A stretch of 5,544 bases of DNA from an uncultured Clostridia bacterium. GTDB taxonomy: Bacteria > Bacillota > Clostridia > Christensenellales > Aristaeellaceae. The notes beneath the pieces were generated by a model. It was not told the DNA's origin and did not search any database. It was given only the letters and a program-made list of their open reading frames with translations. Shown here one piece after another: positions 1 to 3,649 of this stretch. Every line of letters begins with the position of its first letter. The stretch's first letter is position 1. A program made the translations under genes and the position numbers. Location of the stretch: assembly GCA_947600345.1 (NCBI GenBank), contig CANQGC010000204.1:1-5544 (forward strand), given 5' to 3'.

Positions 1-1211
1 CCTACGCTGAATCCGTGCCGATGGACGAGCAGAAGGCGCTGGACGCGGGCCTGCTCAGCTACATCGGCCCCGAGGTGGACGACGCCTACATCGCGGCGGT
101 GAAGAAGCTCTCCGTCAATCCGGAGCTCGCCCGCGAGGTCGGCAAGGAGCTCAAGATCGTCTACACCCCGCTGCACGGCTCGGGCAACCTGCCGGTGCGC
201 CGCATCTTCAAGGAGATCGGCATGGAGAACGTCTACGTCGTCAAGGAGCAGGAGCTCCCGGACGGCGACTTCCCCACCGTGCGCGTGCCGAACCCCGAAG
301 TCCCGGACGCCTTCCGCCTGGCGCTCAAGATGCAGCAGGAGATCGGCGCGGATCTGTGCGTGGGCACCGACCCGGACTGCGACCGCGTGGGCATCGCCTG
401 CATGACGGAGAGCGGCCCCCGGCTGCTCAACGGCAACCAGATCGGCTGCGTGCTCTTGCACTACATCCTCTCCCAGAAGAAGGAGCGCGGCGAGCTTCCG
501 GCCAACGCGGCGGCGGTGACGACCATCGTATCGACCAACATGGCGGCGGCGATCGCCCATTCCTTCGGCTGCAAGATGATCGAGGTGCTGACCGGCTTCA
601 AGTACATCGCCGAGCAGATTCACCTGTTCGAGACCACCGGCTGCAACACCTTCATGTTCGGCTTCGAGGAGAGCTTCGGCTACCTGTCCGGCACGGACGT
701 GCGCGACAAGGACGGCGTGAACGCCTGCATGCTGATCGCCGAGGCGGCCTGCTGGTACAAGAAGAAGTACAATAAGACCCTGGTGGACGCCATCGACCTG
801 CTGTATCAGCAGTACGGCTACTACGGCGATAAGGTGGTCTCCTTCGAGCTGCCGGGCAAGGACGGCCTGGAGAAGATGCAGACGCTGATGGCGGCGCTGC
901 GCGACAACCCACCCACGGAGATCGGCGGCGCAAAGGTGCTGGCGCTGCGCGACTACCAGAAGAGCACGCGCGTGTGCAACGGCGAGACCGAGGCGCTGAC
1001 GCTGCCCAAGTCGAACGTGCTGTACTTCGAGCTGGAGGGCGACGCCTGGGTATGCGTGCGCCCGTCGGGCACGGAGCCGAAGATCAAGCTGTACGTGAAC
1101 GCCGTATCGGATTCCGCCGAAAAGACGCAGGCGCTGCTGAAACAGTACGCCGATGCCGCGGTTGAAATTCTAAATACCGCAATAGCTGAACCCAAGAAGG
1201 AGGAACCATGA
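1..1211 (+). CDS. pgcA: Phospho-sugar mutase, PgcA-like (5' truncated by window edge)
   Basis: This is a cytoplasmic alpha-D-phosphohexomutase that interconverts sugar 1- and 6-phosphates, most likely glucose, feeding glycogen, cell wall or glycolipid precursors. The first complete codon is at position 3, and the reading frame is open from the window edge. The N-terminal domain with the catalytic serine loop is therefore outside the window. Visible family motifs, in order, are the TPLHGSG loop (165-185), the metal-binding GTDPDCDR loop with three Asp (363-386), the sugar-specificity segment GFEESFGYLSG (660-692) and the C-terminal phosphate loop RPSGTEPKIK (1059-1088). The EESFGYLSGT and RDKDGV segments resemble Bacillus PgcA more than GlmM or ManB, so the substrate is assigned by family resemblance only. 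The gene ends in KKEEP, where the codons double as the AAGGAGG ribosome site (1197-1203) of the next reading frame. Its TGA (1209-1211) overlaps that ATG by two bases. No internal disruption is seen. Confidence 0.95.
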   Translation, partial: YAESVPMDEQKALDAGLLSYIGPEVDDAYIAAVKKLSVNPELAREVGKELKIVYTPLHGSGNLPVRRIFKEIGMENVYVVKEQELPDGDFPTVRVPNPEVPDAFRLALKMQQEIGADLCVGTDPDCDRVGIACMTESGPRLLNGNQIGCVLLHYILSQKKERGELPANAAAVTTIVSTNMAAAIAHSFGCKMIEVLTGFKYIAEQIHLFETTGCNTFMFGFEESFGYLSGTDVRDKDGVNACMLIAEAACWYKKKYNKTLVDAIDLLYQQYGYYGDKVVSFELPGKDGLEKMQTLMAALRDNPPTEIGGAKVLALRDYQKSTRVCNGETEALTLPKSNVLYFELEGDAWVCVRPSGTEPKIKLYVNAVSDSAEKTQALLKQYADAAVEILNTAIAEPKKEEP

Positions 1212-1347
1212 GCGAAGAGCTGAACCGGCGGGAAGCCGATCCGCGCTGCTCGACTACATGCGCAAGCACGGCAAAATTGACTACGTAAACTGCCCCAACC
1301 GGAAAAAGGGCCCCAATAACTTCGTACCCAAGCAGGTCGGAACCTGA
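1208..1347 (+). pseudogene. Remnant of a GG-leader EHG/CPYY-type peptide gene (internal deletion plus frameshift)
   Basis: The ATG at 1208 overlaps the mutase stop (ATGA) and has a strong AAGGAGG site at 1197-1203. It opens with MSEELNRREA, close to MSEERNKRES of the gene at 2447, but its frame stops at 1286-1288 after only 26 codons. In another frame (frame 1), from about 1240 to the TGA at 1345-1347, the translation contains RSALLDYMRKHG, then DYVNCP. This aligns with RSYMIDYIMEHG and MQCPYY of the gene at 2183. The leader start and the core end of a paralogue are thus joined out of frame, with the double glycine and the first three cysteines missing (roughly 40-45 codons compared with siblings). 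The reading is direct; the deletion history is inferred. An intact short 26-aa peptide is possible but less likely. Confidence 0.7.
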
Positions 1348-1362
1348 GAAAGGAGCGGAATC

Positions 1363-1575
1363 ATGAGCGAAGAAATCAAGAAGACGGAAACGGAAATCAA
1401 CGACGCGGAATTGGAAGGTGTCAGCGGCGGATCCAGCCGGGAGGTGCTTGCGGAAGAACAGCGCCTCTGCAATGAGGGCAGTCGAATGCAGCCGGATAGT
1501 TGCTTCGGCGAACAAGAAGCCGGGAATGGAACTCAACAAAACCACCACCATGTGCAGCGGGGGCGGCTGTCGTGA
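1363..1575 (+). CDS. Small double-glycine leader peptide, core atypical or decaying
   Basis: A 70-residue protein with a well-placed AAGGAG site (1350-1355, 7 nt before ATG). The leader, residues 1-23, is charged and contains INDAELEGVSGG, a clear double-glycine export leader with predicted cleavage after Gly23. The rest begins like the paralogous core at 2183 (a Leu-Cys after an acidic helix-like stretch, then a second Cys), with cysteines at 36 and 47. It lacks the expected second cysteine of a CxxC pair, the EHG motif and the CPYY ending. The tail is hydrophilic with three consecutive histidines (61-63). I infer a precursor peptide for an ABC exporter whose core has diverged or been frameshifted. 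No function for the mature peptide can be named. It lies 15 nt after the remnant ending at 1347. Confidence 0.7.
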   Translation: MSEEIKKTETEINDAELEGVSGGSSREVLAEEQRLCNEGSRMQPDSCFGEQEAGNGTQQNHHHVQRGRLS

Positions 1576-1607
1576 GAAGGAGCTTGCGAGAGCAAGGCGC
1601 ATCTTTA

Positions 1608-1757
1608 ATGCGCGCCCAAGACCTGCAGCAATTATGTGAATAATGCGGTGGGCTGACGCTTCGAACCGCGTGCCAGAGGCCCGGAGCAAGTGAACGGCAG
1701 AATGTAAACCAAGCGACCACGAAGGGGTGGCGTGATGCCGCCCCTCTTCTCTGCCTC
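1608..1757 (+). pseudogene. Possible decayed peptide core (trace only)
   Basis: Frame 3 from ATG 1608 reads AQDLQQLCE, then a stop (1641-1643), then CGGLTLRTACQR and, further on, KGWRDAAPLLC. The spacing Leu-Cys-x2-Cys-x8-Cys followed by Gly-Trp-x7-Cys resembles the core of the 2183 peptide (LCEPC, Cys52, HGW, then Cys76). The in-frame stop and the overlap with the hairpin at 1723-1745 argue that nothing is made from it. Chance similarity is a real alternative. Confidence 0.2.
1723..1750 (+). terminator. Terminator-like hairpin ending the mutase-side unit
   Basis: AGGGGTGGC (1723-1731) pairs with GCCGCCCCT (1737-1745) around the 5-nt loop GTGAT, giving nine pairs including one U-G. The following bases are pyrimidine-rich (cttctctgcctctct) but not a clean T run, so an intrinsic terminator is plausible rather than certain. 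It sits 58 nt before the -35 box of the next promoter. Confidence 0.45.
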
Positions 1758-1802
1758 TCTCGGTCATTTCACGCTCCAAACCGGCATTTCGCGTTCCGCG
1801 TA

Positions 1803-1831
1803 TTGACAGCGCTCCCCGAAGTGAATAATAT
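1803..1831 (+). promoter_or_regulatory. Sigma-A type promoter for the peptide array
   Basis: A perfect -35 TTGACA (1803-1808), a 17-nt spacer and a -10 TAATAT (1826-1831, four of six consensus bases) lie inside an AT-rich island in GC-rich DNA. Overlapping TATAAA (1829-1834) and AATAAT (1824-1829) are alternative -10 boxes with poorer spacing. The start of transcription would fall near 1838, about 45 nt before the ATG at 1882. It would drive the genes at 1882, 2183, 2447, 2723, 2996 and 3249 as one unit. No operator repeat was recognised. Confidence 0.75.
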
Positions 1832-1881
1832 AAAGCCAGAAAGTTCCCTTTCCACAGCGACAAGCCAAGAGGAGAAAAGCC

Positions 1882-2154
1882 ATGAGCGATGAGAGAAGAT
1901 TCCACGAGATGAACGAGCAGGAACTGAAAAAATTTCGGGAGGGGGTACTGAGGAAGTACAGACCCTCAACGAGAGCGATCTGGAGCAGGTCGCTCGGGAG
2001 GGGGTGCGGGTACCTCTTCCGCTGCCCGGTCTGCAACACCGAAATAGAGGTGAAGGGCGTCGGCTGTGAGGTCGGCGAAGTGGGGGGGGGGGGACACTGC
2101 CCGAACTGCATGAACCAAACCGGTCAGTGGGTCGGTATGATCCGCATCACCTGA
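1882..2154 (+). CDS. Zinc-ribbon-type peptide of the array with an out-of-register leader
   Basis: A 90-residue protein with an AGGAG site (1870-1874) 7 nt before the ATG, and the first gene after the promoter. The core carries CPVC (48-51) and CPNC (73-76), two knuckles typical of a zinc ribbon, plus Cys42 and Cys62. The start MSDERRFHEMNEQEL is like sibling leaders, but residues 19-41 are basic and unrelated to them, and no double glycine is present. In frame 3 the same DNA (about 1932-2000) reads KISGGGTEEVQ, then LNESDLEQVA, which are sibling-like leader motifs. One base more in the A run at 1927-1932 and one less in the G run at 1996-2000 would restore a leader-plus-core product. A G12 tract (2082-2093) lies between the knuckles and is currently in frame. 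In this register the product may not be exportable. Metal binding is inferred from the cysteine pattern. Confidence 0.65.
   Translation: MSDERRFHEMNEQELKKFREGVLRKYRPSTRAIWSRSLGRGCGYLFRCPVCNTEIEVKGVGCEVGEVGGGGHCPNCMNQTGQWVGMIRIT
2082..2093 (+). repeat. G12 homopolymer tract inside a coding region
   Basis: Twelve consecutive G encode the glycine run between the two cysteine knuckles of the 1882 gene. Tracts this long are prone to slipped-strand mispairing, and also to sequencing error. At twelve, the downstream CPNC knuckle is in frame; gain or loss of one base would remove it. Confidence 0.9.
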
Positions 2155-2182
2155 GCGCAAGGACGAACAAAGGAGGAGAACC

Positions 2183-2428
2183 ATGAACGAGAACTTCGAG
2201 AAGAACAGCGAACTCAACGACGCGGAGCTGGCGAGCGCCAGCGGCGGCCGCTACGACATTCCACTCGATCACGCGCTCCAACTGGCGAAGGAGCTGTGCG
2301 AGCCGTGCACGCGCGCGGACCATTCCAGAATCAGATGCAGCATGGAGCATCGCAGTTATATGATCGACTACATCATGGAGCACGGCTGGAACTTTTCCTA
2401 CATGCAATGCCCCTACTACAACCGCTGA
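2183..2428 (+). CDS. Double-glycine leader peptide, four-Cys EHG/CPYY core
   Basis: An 81-residue protein with a strong AAAGGAGG site (2169-2176, 6 nt spacing). The leader, residues 1-22, contains ELNDAELASASGG, so cleavage after Gly22 is predicted. This would leave a 59-residue core with cysteines at 39, 42, 52 and 76. The core reads as an acidic or amphipathic helix, LCEPC, a third Cys, then SYMIDYIMEHGW and a C-terminal CPYY. Its architecture is shared with the gene at 2447 and the remnant at 1208, so this is a real paralogous family and not a chance frame. I do not recognise the core in any named family. The CxxC plus two later cysteines could bind a metal or form two disulfides. It follows the 1882 gene by 28 nt and precedes the next by 18 nt. 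Confidence 0.85.
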   Translation: MNENFEKNSELNDAELASASGGRYDIPLDHALQLAKELCEPCTRADHSRIRCSMEHRSYMIDYIMEHGWNFSYMQCPYYNR

Positions 2429-2446
2429 ACCGAAAGGAGCAGAACC

Positions 2447-2704
2447 ATGAGCGAAGAGAGGAACAAGCGTGAATCCGCGCTGAGCGACGCGGAACTGGAA
2501 AACGTCAGCGGCGCGGGGGACAGAGATGAAGATCGCAAAACAGAGAGGCGAGCAGATGAAATCTGCGTCAAGTGCGGCCTCGGCAAAGGTCAAAGCAGAG
2601 GTCATTGCAGCGCCACGCCATACCATTCGTTGCAGGCATACCTCAAGGAGCACGGCGACGACAGCGTCGGTGGCCCTTTTAGCTGCCCCTACTACAAGTG
2701 GTGA
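2447..2704 (+). CDS. Leader peptide (SGAG site), four-Cys EHG/CPYY core
   Basis: An 85-residue paralogue of the 2183 product with an AAGGAG site (2434-2439, 7 nt spacing). The leader ends ALSDAELENVSGAG (residues 11-24). Gly-Ala replaces Gly-Gly, a substitution that C39-type leader peptidases are known to accept, so cleavage after Ala23 is predicted. The highly charged linker (24-38) leads to ICVKCG (39-44), with further cysteines at 54 and 80. The chain ends SLQAYLKEHG, a short Gly-containing loop, and CPYYKW. The cysteine spacing, C-x2-C-x10-C-x25-C, nearly matches that of 2183 (x2, x9, x23). Function of the mature peptide is unknown. It is the closest relative of the start of the 1208 remnant (MSEERNKRES versus MSEELNRREA). 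Confidence 0.85.
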   Translation: MSEERNKRESALSDAELENVSGAGDRDEDRKTERRADEICVKCGLGKGQSRGHCSATPYHSLQAYLKEHGDDSVGGPFSCPYYKW

Positions 2705-2722
2705 GGCGAAGGAGGAAGAATC

Positions 2723-2950
2723 ATGAGCGAGCTGAACGAACAGGATTTGCAGCAGGTCGCCGGCGGGAGCGCGGAACCGAGCATGACGGTCACCTTTGTC
2801 TGCAAGAAGTGCGGCAAGCAAAAGAAGGTCACGTACAGCGAGACCCCCGAAAATCCCACCTGCTGCGGAGAGATGATGGTGATGGTGGGTGGCATCACAG
2901 GCCAAAATGAAAGAGATCTCGTACGGGTGAATCCTACTACAACGGAATGA
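2723..2950 (+). CDS. Double-glycine leader peptide with desulforedoxin-like metal-binding core
   Basis: A 75-residue protein with an AAGGAGG site (2709-2715, 7 nt spacing). The very short leader MSELNEQDLQQVAGG has predicted cleavage after Gly15. The core contains FVCKKCG (26-31) and, sixteen residues after Cys30, PTCCGEMM (45-52). This C-x2-C-x16-C-C-G-x-M pattern is that of desulforedoxin and of the N-terminal domain of desulfoferrodoxin, where four cysteines hold one iron (or zinc). The remaining 23 residues are polar with no motif I recognise. I infer a one-metal rubredoxin-type site. That it is exported is inferred from the leader and the downstream exporter. A cytoplasmic role with a leader-like N-terminus cannot be excluded. 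Confidence 0.85.
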   Translation: MSELNEQDLQQVAGGSAEPSMTVTFVCKKCGKQKKVTYSETPENPTCCGEMMVMVGGITGQNERDLVRVNPTTTE

Positions 2951-2995
2951 AGCCCGCCGCCGGGCGCGTCGAACGAAGGAGAAGGGGGCTTGAAC

Positions 2996-3196
2996 ATGAG
3001 CGAGAAGAAGAACGAGCTGAGCGAGCAGAATTTGGAGCAGGCCGCCGGCGGGACGAACGAATACGGCAGCCGGGAATTCGTCTTTCGCTGTCTGAAGTGC
3101 GACGCCATAAAGATCATCCGATCCGTCGCTTTCCCGGTCCCGGTGCCCACCTGCTGTGGAGAGGACATGAATATTGTAAAAATCTATGAATCCTGA
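2996..3196 (+). CDS. Double-glycine leader peptide with desulforedoxin-like core
   Basis: A 66-residue protein starting at ATG 2996. An upstream in-frame TTG at 2990 lacks sibling support, whereas MSE is the family start. Purine-rich sequence with AAGGAG (2976-2981) and GGGGG (2984-2988) precedes it. The leader ends LSEQNLEQAAGG (8-19). The core has FRCLKC (30-35) and, seventeen residues later, PTCCGEDM (51-58), including the exact CCGEDM string known from desulforedoxin. The chain ends soon after, at IVKIYES, so the mature peptide would be about 47 residues, close to the minimal desulforedoxin fold. The G of the usual CxxCG is replaced by Asp36. Its leader DNA is nearly identical to that of the next gene, showing recent duplication, while the cores differ. 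Confidence 0.85.
   Translation: MSEKKNELSEQNLEQAAGGTNEYGSREFVFRCLKCDAIKIIRSVAFPVPVPTCCGEDMNIVKIYES
3022..3051 (+). repeat. Leader-encoding direct repeat, copy 1 (copy 2 at 3281-3310)
   Basis: Thirty bases encoding EQNLEQAAGG recur at 3281-3310 with a single mismatch (T/C in an Asn codon). This conservation is much higher than in the flanking cores, consistent with recent duplication or gene conversion of the leader segment. A more diverged version is in the gene at 2723. Confidence 0.85.
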
Positions 3197-3248
3197 GGGC
3201 GCATAAGCGGACACCCGAGCGGATAGATCGAGACATCACTAAAAGATC

Positions 3249-3575
3249 ATGAGCGATAAGTTTGAGAACCATGAGGTAAACGAGCAGAACTTGGAGCAGG
3301 CCGCCGGCGGCAAGAGCAGCGGCGGCGTGGCCTACATCTGCTCGAATTGCAGGGCGCTCGTCCGGGATTACGGCCACGACGATGGCACCCCCCCCCCAGG
3401 TCAAGATGATCCACTGCCCGGAGTGCGGCCGCCTCTGCGACGGACACCGCAGGTGAGCCAGGGCGAACGGAAAAGCAAGCGCGCGAAGCGGCCGCTGGTG
3501 GTTCCCACCGGCGGCCATTTTCTGTCCGAAAAACGCAAGATGGGAAGGTGGAGGCGCGACGGGCGTCGAATATAA
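3249..3575 (+). CDS. Double-glycine leader zinc-ribbon peptide, frameshifted at a C10 tract
   Basis: As written, this frame gives 108 residues. The leader MSDKFENHEVNEQNLEQAAGG (GG at 20-21) and a first knuckle, YICSNC (29-34), are family-like. After the C10 tract (3388-3397) the frame becomes Pro/Arg-rich and loses all similarity. Removing one C (or adding two) makes the downstream read VKMIHCPECGRLCDGHRR with a stop at 3454-3456. That would complete a CxxC...CPECG zinc ribbon of about 68 residues, matching sibling size. That stop lies just before the terminator at 3490-3523, whereas the written frame reads straight through it. The present sequence is therefore probably an off state, a mutation or an assembly error. 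No good ribosome site is seen before the ATG (catcactaaaagatc), unlike the siblings. Confidence 0.65.
   Translation: MSDKFENHEVNEQNLEQAAGGKSSGGVAYICSNCRALVRDYGHDDGTPPPGQDDPLPGVRPPLRRTPQVSQGERKSKRAKRPLVVPTGGHFLSEKRKMGRWRRDGRRI
3388..3397 (+). repeat. C10 homopolymer tract inside a coding region
   Basis: Ten consecutive C separate the two cysteine knuckles of the 3249 gene and put the second knuckle out of frame. A length of 9 or 12 would restore it. The tract occupies the same place in the core as the G12 tract of the 1882 gene. Confidence 0.9.
3490..3523 (+). terminator. Intrinsic terminator of the peptide array
   Basis: GGCCGCTGGTGG (3490-3501) pairs with CCACCGGCGGCC (3505-3516) around a TTC loop. 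That is twelve pairs, one of them U-G, followed directly by ATTTTCT. It lies 34 nt after the stop that the 3249 gene would use if its C tract were one base shorter. It separates the peptide genes from the exporter gene, which begins 127 nt downstream. Confidence 0.8.
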
Positions 3576-3649
3576 GCATCCGGGAATTTCCGCCGCCGCA
3601 CGGCAAGACACTTCCCCCGGCTTCATCTCACATTTCGCAGAGGTGCAAC

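Larger units (their letters stand above)
1576..1881 (+). other. Intergenic stretch with terminator-like hairpin and promoter; no convincing gene
   Basis: No intact gene is supported in these 306 bases. The stretch holds a 6-bp hairpin (GCGCAT/ATGCGC, 1597-1613), a faint trace of a decayed peptide core (about 1608-1757), a stronger GC-rich hairpin (1723-1745) and a consensus-like promoter (1803-1831). It separates the mutase-linked peptide genes from the main peptide array. Confidence 0.6.

Noticed and set aside
1418..1639. 73-codon plus-strand frame overlapping the 1363 gene
   Set aside because: The MCSGGGC segment looked cysteine-rich, but there is no leader, no ribosome site and no match to sibling cores. 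The 1363 frame has both leader and ribosome site.
1084..1905. 273-codon open frame on the minus strand
   Set aside because: It crosses the mutase 3' end, two peptide genes, a hairpin and the promoter, with no motif and no plausible ribosome site support.
2698..2910. 70-codon plus-strand frame starting before the 2723 gene
   Set aside because: It is a shadow of the 2723 gene in another frame, Arg/Gly-rich and without leader or cysteine pattern.
2147..3214. 355-codon open frame on the minus strand across the peptide genes
   Set aside because: It spans four plus-strand genes that have ribosome sites and paralogous motifs. The minus translation has no recognisable domain.
1363..3310. Regularly spaced repeats suggesting a CRISPR array or tandem repeats
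   Set aside because: The repeated elements are protein-coding leader segments with ribosome sites, diverged between copies and separated by coding cores of different length, not identical short repeats with spacers.
3548..3576. Possible promoter for the exporter (TATAAG at 3571-3576)
   Set aside because: The position 17 nt upstream (GTGGAG) matches only two of six -35 bases, so it is not supported as a sigma-A promoter from sequence alone.
3548..3649. Upstream GTG start giving the exporter 34 more residues
   Set aside because: The extension has no family similarity and starts inside the readthrough tail of the 3249 gene. ATG 3650 has a fitting ribosome site and a normal N-terminus.
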